Source of the DNA: Morinoia aosen
Lineage: Eukaryota > Arthropoda > Malacostraca > Amphipoda > Talitridae
Direction: 5' to 3'
Assembly (NCBI GenBank): GCA_030386875.1
Contig: CM059568.1
Coordinates: 11,084,316 to 11,148,315 of the forward strand
Length of the DNA stretch: 64,000 bases
In this document: positions 22,731 through 34,775 of the stretch, piece after piece
How the letters are laid out: each line of letters starts with the position of its first letter
Position numbering within the stretch: the stretch's first letter is position 1
Program-made: the position numbers and the translations under genes
The notes under the pieces: model-generated
Databases searched by the model: none
What the model saw: the letters and a program-made list of their open reading frames with translations, nothing else
What the model was told of the DNA's origin: nothing

Positions 22731-25700
22731 ACAGCTGCTGCCGCAGGTGCAGGCAGCGGACAAGCAACGCGTGGTACAGGCGCACGCGGGAGAGCTGTGC
22801 AGCACGTGGGGGCCAGAAAAGAACAAAAGAAAGATCATCTGCCGACTTGACTAAGCACGTGCTGTTTTCTCGTCGAAATCTTAAAGTCAGTATTTTTTCA
22901 AATAAGTATGAGCCTCTAACAGCCGTGCCTAATTGTCAAATTCTACCAAAAACATAAATTTGATACCTTGGGCATAAAAAAAACACGTAGCACTACCAAA
23001 TCGACCGAAAAACTCACACTCCATTTGAACCGGTACGACGAAGTAATTTTCTTTGGACATCTAGCTCCTGGAGGCATGTGATTTGGTGCCACCTCAGTTG
23101 CGGTGCCTGCTTAGATCCAGCGTGCGTGTTGAACTGGTGCCAATGCAGGTTGAGCACATGCAACATCGCAGTAAGCGTCAACTTTTCTCACGGTGGAAAT
23201 TAAATAATTTCCAGCTGATACATTGGAGGATGATTATGCCGAGCTTTCTCAGCACAGGCTTCACCCACGAGAACGAAGCATTCAATGCTGATCAGAAGCT
23301 CTCGTTAGTCATTGGATGTTTTTGCGTTGACTCGCTCGCTTCTCTCCGAGAACAAGTGTGCTACTAGCGAACCTGCGCGCACCCAGATGCGTGTGGCATC
23401 GATCCATGAGTCACGGAGACTGTGACTCACTCACGTTCTCACCTGGCGCTCTGGTGACGCCAAATTTTCTATTTAGAGTCCTCAAGCCTTGCACCTGGGA
23501 CCAGCTCCATGAGAGCAGGCGCAAAATTCACTTCCGTCATAGTCTGTGCTAGTGACACCTCCTGACTTAAATCGTGTTGCGTTCGGGAACTTTTCTGTTG
23601 TGTGGCAAATACCATTTTCGATTCGAAACTATCTACCCATGAAATCTTTACCAATGTTAGAAATATTTACACAACATTTATATAAAATGAAATTGAAACA
23701 GGAGTGATGACTAGCGGTTCACAATTTTTTGGTTTTCTCAGTCTGGGTGTCAGATTACGAATTGGCTGCATCCACCAGTTGTTAATTGGTAGGGTTGTGC
23801 CTACTAGTGTGTGGTATGGTTGTGCTAGGGTTGGATTAGTAGAAAGGCTGCAATCTCATCACTGTTGCATCAAATGTCATGTTACACCTAATATTTGGCG
23901 CTGTTTTACCAAATGCTATTATTATATTCTATCAATATTTTTACTTAAATTCTGTCGTGTATTTTGTGATATTTCATTCCACATCTGTTCTCTAAATCTT
24001 GCACCAATATTTTTTAATAGCGTCCCTCATGGTTTTTCATTTATTCCAATTTTTCTGGGTGGTTTTGACTTTTTTATGTTTCGTCTAACTTTTCGTAAGG
24101 CGATTTCGATATTGTTTAGAAGCAAAAAGTTTCAGGACTCTCTTGGGTAGTCTTAACTTTGTCGGGCCGCCTTAGAGGGAGGTGAAGGCTTCATTTCGGC
24201 GCCTTCTGTCACTTGGCCATCTCTGATGTTACTTTTTTCGCGGAATGCTTCAAAACTGACCACAAGTCAACCATTTATTTTGCTCCATGAGCTAAATCAT
24301 GTGCATTTCCCCGAAAGTTTGAGAAAGATTTTACAGTTCTCAACATTATTGTGCATTCATCTGAATGAGAAAATAATTTCGACTTTATTTTAATATAAGC
24401 TGAAAATTCACGCCTGCACCTCGTAAATCTCTGATAAGTTTCCAGCTTTTGAACTGCATTGTGTAAATATCCTGGAATTGTGCTTGCTTCATCTTAAGCA
24501 AGGATTATTGTGTCCCCATGGCTCGTGTCTTTTCCTCCCAGAATATGTAAAAGTTGTGTTCGCTTGCCTACATATGTCAGTATATTTTTTCGAGCAGCTT
24601 ATAAATGACGTTATATGAAGCCCCCACAGCTGTGAGTAACAAAAAGTCGTAACTTTAGAGTAATATCCGGCCCTTATGCTTCAGTCTGTTATCTCATCAT
24701 ATGAAGTGCGTGCGAGTATAATTAATTGGTTGAAAGTTAGTGCACGTGTCTGCGGTTCCTCATCAACTCACCCATGCTGAACTGCGTGAGATTTATACTC
24801 TCGCACAATTTAAGTATTCGTTAGAGCCTCATAAAATTTATTTCACAGTACAATGCATTAGGTTTTGAATTTTGCAACCGCCATACATAATCGTGGAAAG
24901 AATGCGAGGAATCTGCTTGAACTGTACTCGAGTTTAATTCCTCAACAGCTTGAGAAGAACTTCTCTTAATCTCCCATCATTCGCAGAGTTTACGAGCTGC
25001 GGCGCCAGCGCATTTTTTGCGATCACTCTGCATCCTGGAGCGGGGAATCGTTCATGGAGCATTCGATATCTCGGCAGGTTTTGACGTCAACACCTGCCAT
25101 TTGACTCGCTTGTTCGTTAAGCAGGTTTGATGAAAGTGTATTTGCTTTCGAATTTTCTTTACGTTCTGGTTTTCCACTCGTCCATCTTCCTCTTCTTGCG
25201 AAGTATTCACTTTTTTCTTGCACTTTTAACTTTCCCATCATTTTTGAAGTCACTTCTCTGACCGCTCTTCGGAACTAAGCTGTGGTCTCGGCGTGTGCCA
25301 GAGAGCTTCTTGTGCTCCTCAATAATTGAAGCCTTTGATTTCTCCGAGTGTGACCCACAGAACTAGTGTCACAGCAGCACGCATCTCCGTGTTCCAGCCT
25401 CAAGAACCTCCCTATCATTAACAGCGATTGCTGTCCGGCTGAGTCGCCTTTCATGCCTACTTGCATCCCAGATAAGGCAGAGAGGAAGGCACCGCAGGTG
25501 GGCGGGGCGTGCCGCGTAAATATGGCTTCACGGCAACTGAACAAATGGTAGTTGGCCTAAATTGAGGGGCAATAGAAGGCCGACTTAGAGAACGAAATTA
25601 CAGAGTAGGTTGAGAGAAGTATGATGGGGGTTGAAAAACCAAACTGTACGGTAAATAAACTAATGACTAATAAAAGGATATTAGCGAAGAACTGTGCAAA

Positions 25701-26251
25701 TGAAATTACAGGGCTCATGAGAAGGATGTAATAAAAGCTAGCGTCACTGTGAGCGCAAAAGTGGCTGCTATAGTGCAGGAAGAGCGACTTCAGATTGAAG
25801 GATTCAATTCTTAAGCCTGCTGTGAGCAGTGCAGTGTTTTGGTTGTGTGCAGGCAACGGCTGGAAACTTTTTGGCAGACGCGTGCTTTGTAAAGCAACGA
25901 TAGAGGCAAACTTGAACATTTACATTGGACCACGCATATACATTTCAACTCAAAGAACATGCATAATTCATCGAACTAGCTGAATAAAATCAAGTAAATA
26001 AATCTAATGTTCATTTTATTCAAACATCGTTCACAAGTGCTATGCGTTGTGATGAATTGTTATGAAACTGTACTCTTGACGTCAATATGTCTAAATAAAC
26101 GCGATACCGTTCTTAATTTCTCGGCACTGCAAAATAATGCTAAATCAGAAACACGGTGACAAGAATTACTATCGAGCGTTTTCCCTCAAATATTTCAGTT
26201 CTGGTGATATATTGGCAGGCAGTGTGATGCGATACAATACTCGAGGCATGT
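22731..26251. other. Spacer without recognised genes
   Basis: It includes a 148-codon frame at 23704-24150 (plus), rich in F, I, L and C, with no recognisable motif. It is probably chance in T-rich DNA. Confidence 0.35.
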
Positions 26252-26253
26252 TA

Positions 26254-26302
<49 letters not shown>
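26252..26302. repeat. (TTA)n microsatellite
   Basis: Uninterrupted TTA/ATT triplets, about 16 copies. Confidence 0.97.
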
Positions 26303-26304
<2 letters not shown>

Positions 26305-26675
26305 AGAAAGTTTTAACCTCCCTTAACCACGACAAAGATGTTCCGAGAGAGGAAAGAGGAAGGCACCATTTAGTATGGAGTTGAGGGAACGCGGAATCTA
26401 TGCACAAGGTGCACAGAAACAGTAAGCTAGGAAAGAAGTTCATGAAACAAGAAAAAGTTGAAGAAGAAAGTAGTAGGTGCTGAAAAACAGGACAGCAGTG
26501 AACCGAAAAAAGATGGTCCGTAACAAAACAAAAACCTATTTTATTACAACAAAAAGGAAGCCTACCTAACCTTTAGCTCGGGCCCTCACATGGTTCCCCT
26601 GGGAGCGCTAATTCCCATAGATACAGTAGTTGTATCCCCCTGAGGGGTTACTCGAGGCATGTACAGACCACATGT
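26303..26675. other. Spacer without recognisable content
   Basis: No recognisable content between the microsatellite and palindrome copy 3. Confidence 0.35.
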
Positions 26676-26789
26676 CCCAGTCTAACTTTTTCGCCGCCTG
26701 CATGCGTGTTTTTCGCCGCCTATGAGATTTAAGCGATTAAATCGCTTAGTCGGCGAAAAACATGCATGCAGGCGGCGAAAAAGACTGGG
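26676..26789. repeat. Palindromic repeat family P, copy 3
   Basis: CCCAGTCTAACTTTTTCGCC at the left and GGCGGCGAAAAAGACTGGG at the right. Inner arms are TGCATGCGTGTTTTTCGCCG and CGGCGAAAAACATGCATGCA, around TTTAAGCGATTAAATCGCTTA. It is the most symmetrical copy, apart from a short deletion (GTTA) in the right outer arm. Confidence 0.9.
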
Positions 26790-28659
26790 TTAAGCTCACT
26801 CAGGCTAGCTTTCGTAAATTTTTTGCTAACTGTGGTTCTCTTCATAAAAAATATGTCACTCGCGAGTGAATAAAATATTCTTTTTGTTCGAGAGAAGACG
26901 TGGCGATTCAAAAGTCACGGTGGAGTAAATTTTGTATTTCCAATAATGATAGATACGAAAAAATTTTCGTGACATTTTACTTCCCAACTCCAAGTCAGTA
27001 TTTCTCACAGCGGAATGAAGTTCAATTTATGTATTGCTGATGAAGTATTATGATGTGTGGGGACATGAATGAAGTCTTCACGCTCGAGCCATGCGCCACA
27101 ACATAAGGCGTAGCACCTGCTCTTCCCTCACGCAACGAACAGACGACAGCCAGCCGAGCTTTCTCCTTAAATGCTTCCGTGAGTTTCAGAGTGGAAAACC
27201 TGAGCTTCATGCGCGCAATTGTGGAGATGAATCGACATTCCTGGAGTCAGGGTCATCTCAAATGCAAGCATAGACCTCCTGGAGACTCTTCTGATGTAGT
27301 CATGTTGCTTGGTGGCGGTGTGCGATCTAAACCTTGTGGTTTCCTACCACTAATTTGCGCTAGTTTCTTCAGCTTTGGTTGGAGAAAATAATGGGAACAC
27401 TGGTTGGGTCAAAACAGATGTTCCTGGGAAATGCTTGTTGTTTAAAAATTTTCTTCTCTCTCCCGTCCTGTTACGCATTAATTCGACGCATGTTAAGCCT
27501 ATGCTTCATAAAAAGCAATCTTTCATCGATGCGGTGAGAACACAGACTCCAAATATGCCTCTCTCACACAAACCGCAGATAGACAATTTTGGGTAATCGT
27601 GGCTCGAAGCTCAGGTGTGACTCATTTTTCACGCTGTTCATTGATACCAGTGCCATATTTGTAGAGCGTATCGGTACCATGTTATCTTGGATACGATACC
27701 CGATTTCGCGGTGCTGAACAGAGTTTATACTGCGTAGGGGACTCGATGACGCAGAACGTCCAGATAACAATTGTTATGGGCTCCACCGCGCGTCACTAGA
27801 ATCGAACATAGTGAAGTTTGTGTCGTCGAGACTCAGCTCCATGCTGCAACAATATAGGGTTCACTGTTTCAACAATGTGTTCAATGATGTAGGTTTTCTT
27901 TGGCTACTTCCGCACGTGAATGTGTCGTGTGATACATTGAGAGAAGTGCAATGCACAGCTTTCCAGCGATTTTTGATCGTTCCCATTAGTCCATAGATAA
28001 ATGTTTCTTGGCTTACGCTTCTCAAAAGATTTGCGAATTTACACCAAGTTGACACAAGTCATCTTAATATTTTATTTTCTGAGTACCTTGTAATTGGTAC
28101 CAGGGCCAATAAGAATACCTCTTATGAAGATGTCCATTTCATACGCCCATGGGTCGTGTGGGAATTGTAGGTATGGTTTTAATTTTCCCAGCCAGAAGTA
28201 CGGACTCGTGCTGCAGGGCCTCAAGCCTTGTACCGTTTCGCATGAAACGAGAGCGCTGTGATATTCTTTGAACCTCCGTTTAGTCGAACCCGGGCGTCAA
28301 ATATTTTGTGAGCCTGAAGTGGAAAGAAGAGATTTCCTGCTTGATGCTTTTACAATACATCGAATATCATCATGCTGACTGAGATCTGCCCTTTACTTTC
28401 TAAATTTTCATCATAAATATCCCGTTTTAGCTCGATGTCAATGTAGCGCAATTGTCTTAGTGTTTTTTCATAAATCGTACTTCTAGGGAGCTTTTGCTTT
28501 GCGTCGTGAATTTGCTGTGCTTCTCGGTGCAGTAGCTCTTAAAAACACATCCATGTTGCAGGAGTTCATCTCGTTGGTTCACGCTTCCCTTACACTGCCC
28601 TTCTAAAAAAAAGCTACGCTTGAGTGTTCAAAAGAAAATATACACACCCACGCTTTGGA
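26790..28659. other. Spacer without recognised genes
   Basis: Only short overlapping open frames; no transposon termini recognised. Confidence 0.4.
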
Positions 28660-29190
28660 TAGGGTGGCGCATAAGTCACTTTACCATTGTAAATAAATGT
28701 CTTTTTCAATGAATTAATTTTTTTTTCTTTTTGGAATTAAAAAGTTACGTCGTTGAAAATTCAAAAATGAATAAATTCACAACCGAAGAGAGAGTAAAGA
28801 TAATATTTTGAAAATAGATGCTCAATTATTGGAACACAGTGTAGGGTTATGCTAGTAAATTTTGTTCGTTCGTAAGAGAAAAGGTGCACGCAAATATACA
28901 AACCTCGAACTATCCAACAACTTGAAGCAAATTTAACATAATCGCACAGGAGGAAATTCCCTCCATACGGCCACAGACGCTTAGAACTGTCATGGAATAT
29001 GCCTTACAAAGAGCTCTTGTTTGTGAAGCTTCCAATGGAGGCCATTTACGTGACATTATTTTTCATACATAAATCAAAATAAAATTCCAAACTTTAAACT
29101 ATGTAGTAAAAAATAATTATTAAGGTACACTCATATACGGAAAAGATGTTTTATTTTAAAAGGGTAAAGTGATTTAGGGGCTACCCTGTA
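28660..29190 (+). mobile_element. Tc1/mariner element, internally deleted
   Basis: Left end TA-GGGTGGCGCATAAGTCACTT; right end in reverse complement TA-CAGGGTAGCCCCTAAATCACTT. These are matching TIRs of about 26 bp with TA at both outer edges. About 530 bp remain between the ends, including the last coding part of a transposase. It is non-autonomous. Confidence 0.75.
28888..29072 (+). pseudogene. mariner transposase C-terminal tail
   Basis: Frames read YKPRTIQQLEANL, then after a frameshift near 28935 EEIPSIRPQTLRTVMEYALQ and finally SNGGHLRDIIFHT with TAA at 29070-29072. The I..LK..I..EI..I....L..VM...RL......GGHL.DIIF.T ending is typical of one Tc1/mariner branch. The DDE catalytic core is deleted. 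It differs from the fragment at 2727-3145, so two mariner lineages are present. Confidence 0.75.
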
Positions 29191-29724
29191 TTTGGTATGA
29201 AGTGAGAGAACATGACGAGGCAATGAACGGATGTCCTACTTGATTCACTGGACCTGGTGAAGAAGGAATGAGGCTCCGTATATCACTGCACTGTTTACTG
29301 ATCCTAGGGTGTATACTGATCCTAGGGCTGTCAGTTATTTATTTATTTATTTATATCTCTGTTCTCTGCGGATATTGTGAGGAAAAAAATGAGCGCCATT
29401 CAAGGCCGCTGTCGTTCGAGCACTTGCTCGCCCGATGAAGCTCTTTTAGCTCTAAATTAATACGCATTTGTTATTATTCTTCAGTGAATAAACTGAACAC
29501 AGGTCTGGTACCATCCATACTTGTGTGTGGCGGCTGCCTTGTGTTAGGAGGCAGCTCGCTCTTATTTGGAGTTGTTTGTAGTATTGCCCTATCTCATCGA
29601 TCTCATGCTGTGCCGTTTCTTTTTCTGTAGGCGGTAAACTTGGCAGCTAGTGAATTAGTTTGGCCCACCCGATGACACAAAATGCATCTAAACAAATGTT
29701 CACTTTGCTTAAATTGCAAATTCA
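29191..29724. other. Spacer with a short (TTTA)n run
   Basis: It contains a small duplicated block TACTGATCCTAGGG (about 29297-29330) and TTTA repeats at about 29336-29355. No gene recognised. Confidence 0.5.
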
Positions 29725-29840
29725 CTAAAAATTTAAAAGCGAAGAAAATGCTAACAAAATTAGTTATTTTTATTCAAAAAAAATAATAAAAAATCGAAAA
29801 CGTTTCGGAGAACAGCTCCATCATCAGTTCTGTAAAAAAA
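29725..29840 (-). mobile_element. PLE-like 5' fragment, copy B
   Basis: The minus strand has a T-run and CAG, then the hammerhead-like core, then about 55 nt later TTTTCTTCGCTTTTAAA. This is the same order as in the 17.4-kb element (TTTTCTTCGTCTTTTAA). Boundaries are unclear and no protein domain is present. Confidence 0.4.
29802..29827 (-). ncRNA. Hammerhead-ribozyme-like core, copy B
   Basis: Minus strand: CUGAUGA, U, stem II GGAG/CUCC with loop CUGUU, then GAAAC followed by GUUUUCG. The core is intact and stem II pairs perfectly with a sequence different from copies A and C. Stem III may be the short CG..CG hairpin; the cleavage site is not certain. Confidence 0.5.
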
Positions 29841-31049
29841 CAAAGTATAATCAATCTAACTATAATCTAAAATGCATCTAATAATACTTGAGGTCATTGA
29901 AATGTCACAGTGAAATATGCATCGTGTGCTATACCCATTCAGCAATGACTGACGTCTCATGTACGGCCCATGGCAGAGACGAGGAGACAACTTTGCCACT
30001 CGACGTATTATGAGAACGATGGACGCAAAATTCAGTTCTCGTAGAACTAACAGCATTTTCAATGGTGAGCGTTTGGCGGCAGAACGTTCCTCAGGAGTGT
30101 TTAGTTGTTGCTCTGATGCGTCTACATCTTCTGACTAATGTACAGAACTGAGAATTCTAATTATATGATTTTGAATATTGATACATAAATGCTGATTGGG
30201 TGATTACTGAAAATTGAACTATAAGATTTCTAAGCCTTCCCAATACAACTTGAACCAGGATGGGACAACGGGAGATCAATATGATGCATGACAGTGGTTT
30301 GCAGTGAAAGAATCTCCACCAGCCACGAACCGTTTATCTAAAAGGGCAGGGAAAGTAAACATTTCTATTGGGTAAAAATATATTGATATCAGTGTTTTCC
30401 CTGTTTGCATCGAACCTGGAGGATTTGCCAGTAGACGTATAGTTGATGTTTTGTAAAACAAGAAAGGCTTTGCTTGGACTTCACACACCCACCTTAAGAA
30501 TTAATGCTCTTACTCAGCGGCTAGACGTGTTTTTTCTGGAGCAAAACTAAACATGACAGAAGTACAAATGAAGGACGTGGTAACAAAATTTGACATGTCC
30601 GAGAACAATGCAGTTTCCCACCCTCGTAATTTTCTCAGCATGTTCGAGTTAAAATGGACCAATTTATTTCACTTCCAATTGAATACTCGGAGAACAAAAC
30701 AAATTAATACACACCGTCCTATAAAAGAGTTAATGGAACATTGTATGCATTGTTTCATTCCGGTCGCCATGATCTACCATACAATTACCTTACCATTGAA
30801 GAGAAGCGGGTAAATGGATATCCTGTGACGCACACGGCTGAGATCTCATGTTGTCTACACAGCAGTATTCCGCGTTTATAGTATCGAGCGAGCCCCTCGT
30901 ATTGCTGGCCATTAGGTGGTATTACACAGGACACAACTCAGTATTAAACAATATGCAGTCGTCTCACCCTTTAAAAATAGCTTCCGTTCATCCGTTTACC
31001 ATCATTTTGTATTGTTTTTATTCAATTTATTAGGAGGAATATATATTTT
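29841..31049. other. Spacer without recognised genes
   Basis: Short open frames only. Confidence 0.35.
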
Positions 31050-31145
31050 TTCCTGTGTTTTTCAGATAACCGCTGATGATGACCTTAGGGGTCGAAACGT
31101 TCGTTTTTAACAAAACTGTCTTTTGAATCGATTGTCTTCGCTATA
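31050..31145 (+). mobile_element. PLE-like 5' fragment, copy C
   Basis: Plus strand: T-run with UUUUUCAG, the hammerhead-like core at 31073-31098, then GTCTTCGCTATAA 37 nt downstream, matching the order seen in copies A and B. Ends are not defined. Confidence 0.4.
31073..31098 (+). ncRNA. Hammerhead-ribozyme-like core, copy C
   Basis: CUGAUGA, U, stem II GACC/GGUC with loop UUAGG, then GAAAC followed by GUUCGUU. A minimal stem III (A-U, C-G, G-C around UU) would place a GUU cleavage triplet immediately after it. It is the most convincing of the three for a complete minimal fold. Confidence 0.5.
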
Positions 31146-34100
31146 ACCTTCATTTTTCAGTATTGGATGTTGTGCTCTACGGGAAATTGTGTGTAGTGTT
31201 GGACCGACCGAGTATTCCGATCAGCTTGTGTGCCTTTTTCAGTTGATTGATCTTCAGTAATTGCGTAGAAAAGGTGTTGACTGACATTACTATTCCCTCG
31301 CTGTGCACTTTTCTTCAACTCATTTAATGGCATAAATGTACGTATACTCACAATCAAATTTTCTATGTATTGCTGAAGCAGGATGAGATATTTTAAGCTA
31401 ACATGTTAAGAAAAACGTTTAAAAAATGAGCAATCTTCATGCAAAGCGATGATCTACTTCTAAATACCCTTAGCGTTTTTAGTGGTCCACACCAAATCTG
31501 CTTCAAATTACCCCCAATATTTTTGGTAGCCCGTTGTTATGAAAACATTTCGTTAGAGGTCTTTCTGACGGCAGGGCCTGCAACAGAAAATAGCATCATG
31601 TTCAGAAAGGCTGTTGCGTGGAGCACACACGTACAAGGGGCAAAACGAAGGCATGTGGGCGGCGCTGACGGGACTTCAATGCTGCATAAGGCGTGACGCT
31701 GCGGTGCTCGCTGCGGTCACCGACGCGTGTGGCCTGGGTGGATGTGATGCCAAGCCCTCCCTCGGTCCATCAGCTCGCCATTCTGGCGTCTTGGTCACAA
31801 GTTCATCAGAATATGCGTTTAGCAGAACGCCTCACCGTATGTTGTAGCTACGAGCGCTCAAAGCAACAGATTAATTACGCGAGCTAGCATTGAAGCGGAA
31901 ACTTTATTCGGCCCTCATCTATTCGAGTCTGCTGGGGTTCTGTGCTGTGTGGTACTGAGGCAGCTCGGTAGAGGCCGCGCATTTTCAAACTTTTCACGTC
32001 ATCGTAACTGCTCAGTTGGTAGCGATACTTCCTCTGTTGATTTGAGCTTTCTTACGCACTGTTTTTACTGGCTGCAATTATCAGGTTTAGTTTTTTAAAT
32101 TATTTTTGATGAAACGACGTCCGACAATCCTGTTTGAAAATCCAGCCCCAGACGTCTGGTAGGAATGACATGAGAACTGCAAGCTCAGTACGAATTTTGA
32201 TAGATGATGTGTCAGTAGCTACGTACTCCAAGAATCATCAGGTGTCGCAATCGCGGGGTAGATGTTGCATCAACGTCTTTTGTGCGCGAGTTCCGGTTGC
32301 GGACCCAATAGCGCATGAACCTTTGTAACCACCTTACTCCTGGCAAGGCTTTCCTAGTCCTTGCTGGTTTCCCTCCTATACCTACAGTATTACTACATGT
32401 TCTCAGTTGCTTGCCTTATTCCCGTGTGGAGTATTTACGAACTCAAAATTGTCAATACTCTATTTTCAATTTACATGATTTGTAGGGGGAAAAATGTGAG
32501 CAAGAATGAACCAACTTGTAATTTTTTCTATTGGTTAATGATAGCACATCTCACTTCAATCTTAAAAGCTATCATACTATTTACGGGTAGTTTCATGTAA
32601 GTAGAGCTTATTTCCCATCTTTTGCTCGGCACTCGCTCCTAATTTACGGGAAATTTACATGGTTGATGTGACAGGGACGTAACAACGTCGAGGGCCTTTC
32701 TGTCTTTGAAAAATCAGACCAAAAATGTCTCGCAGCCCCATTGTACTGGGAAATGAAGGTCGAGTGTCTGATCGAGGTAGATCAAGATAAATTTTTGCCG
32801 TTCTGTAGCCGCATCCGCAATTAAAAAACGTCAGCTGAGTACGGAAATGTGGCGCAACGTTCGGTCGTGTTCACTGAAAGCTTTGCCTGGAAACTGTATC
32901 GCTCCACTGCACGAACGTTGTGAGAGGTGCAATGTAACCCAAATTATTGGTTCAGTTCGGCACTTCTCGGTCATGTGTTCCATGGTGCTGCTGTCCTTGT
33001 GCCCGTGTTTTGTTAGGTCTTCTTGTAGATTTTTCTTCTGAATTTATGTAGTTGAGTGACAACGTGTGTAGAGAAGCTAAGATGAAGTTAAAAGTAGTTG
33101 TGTACTTCGATGCGCGGGCCTCCACTGAGGTGTACTTTTGCCTTGATCGGGCCTTCATCCATCTGCAACCCGCAGCCACTTGCTTAATCAGGTGGGCGCA
33201 GTTCTGTTTGTCGATGATTTAATTATTTCAATTAGGCTCTAATTGTGGTATGCTCACTCACTTCATTTTCGTTGCACAAGTCCTCAGCCTTCGATAATTC
33301 AGGTCTTGTCGATCATCAGTTCACTTTGACCAGACACGTGATAGCTGCAATGTGTTTGCATTCATAGTCGTTTTTTAAGCAGTTTATTCCTGTTCGTTGG
33401 CGTCAGCATAGCTCACTAATTTGCGTATGTTGAATAATTGCCTCAATTAATTCCTTATTAATTCCCTTCACTGATTTCGTTCCTGCTTTTTCCCTTCTTT
33501 AATTTTTTCCATGCACAGAAATAATTTTTCTGGCGTGAAATTAATCAAATGAACTGCACTCTGCACACGCGTTCCTCAAATTCCGCCCGTGCAGTGCGCC
33601 ACCTAGCTGTCAATCTAAAGTGAGATTGGTCATTTTGTGGGACTTGTAGCGATGTCCAAAAAATCCATAGGAAACTTTGAAATGTCAAAAAAGTCTGAGC
33701 TAATGCATAATTGGTGCAAGCTAATATAATTATTGAAATTGTACGTTGTACGGAAAGCGACCCCATACATTGTGACACTCTCGGAAGAGCATCGACGTGT
33801 ACTTCCTATGCGGTACGAAAGGTTTTGACTTTACGTTAGTGTTTCCAATCTAAACAACCGCGCGTATGGTTTCTTAAGTCAATATTTAAATTTTATCAAT
33901 GTGTTGAGATCTAGGTTAAAGAATATAACATGAAGTGAGTGATATTCCGTTGCACCATGAGACTCATTTCCACACTCCGATGGAAAATAAAACAACCTCA
34001 TGAAGCACTGCGGAAGCAGCGGCTTACTGCACCCATAAGACCCTTACATTTTAATTGAGCACCAAAGTTGAAGATGAGGACGTTTTAGAACGGAATTACA

Positions 34101-34427
34101 GCAAAAACAGCTCAGGTTATGTCAAGCGTTGTATCTGCGGCTGTGAACCGTAAGTAACGCGTGACAAGCCCTGGTGAAACTGGTTATTATCCAGTAGGCC
34201 ACTCCATGCAGCAACAGCCAGCAGCTGGTGGTTCAGCTACAGCCGCTGCAGGGGATCATTTTAACGTTGAGCGAAGTTTCATTTCTGCATGGGGTAAACC
34301 AACAGAGCACTCAGTGCGTCTGCTCTTGAAGCTGGGTAACAGACCGCTATCGCTGCATCTGCGCTCGAAGACGATCATGAGGCCATAGCGAGCAGCATCT
34401 CACACCGCAGTCATTGTTGCGGCAGGT
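31146..34427. other. Long spacer without recognised genes
   Basis: Short open frames on both strands; no transposon ends or protein motifs seen. Confidence 0.35.
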
Positions 34428-34775
34428 GAAATGAAGAGCTGCAGCAGCACCTGATGTAAATAGCTACATCCAGACTTGATATGCAGAGCTGCAGCAGGAG
34501 CTGTTATTAAGAGCTGTAGTAACAGGAACTGACATAAAGAGCTAACGTAGGATCTGGTTCAAAAATGTACGGCAGGGGCAAATATGAAGAGCTGCAACAG
34601 GAGCTTGTATGAAAAGCTACAGCAAAAGCTGATATAAAGAGCTGCTACATGGGCTGATAAGAGCTACTTCAAGAGCTGATATAAAGAGCTGCAAGAGGAG
34701 CTGATATTGCGAGCTTTAACAGGAGCTGATATAAAGAGCTAACGCAGGAGCTGGCACAAGAAGCTGGAGCAGGTG
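34428..34775. repeat. Degenerate 25-bp tandem array rich in AGCT
   Basis: The clearest units (34672-34750) are GAGCTGATATAAAGAGCTGC plus AAGAG and variants, 25 bp each. Further left the array decays into AAGAGCTGCAGCAGGAGCTG-like units of variable length. AGCT recurs roughly every 12 bp. Confidence 0.8.

Noticed and set aside
23704..24150. 148-codon hydrophobic open frame, possible membrane protein
   Set aside because: The F/I/L/C-rich composition follows from T-rich DNA; there are no organised transmembrane segments or family match.
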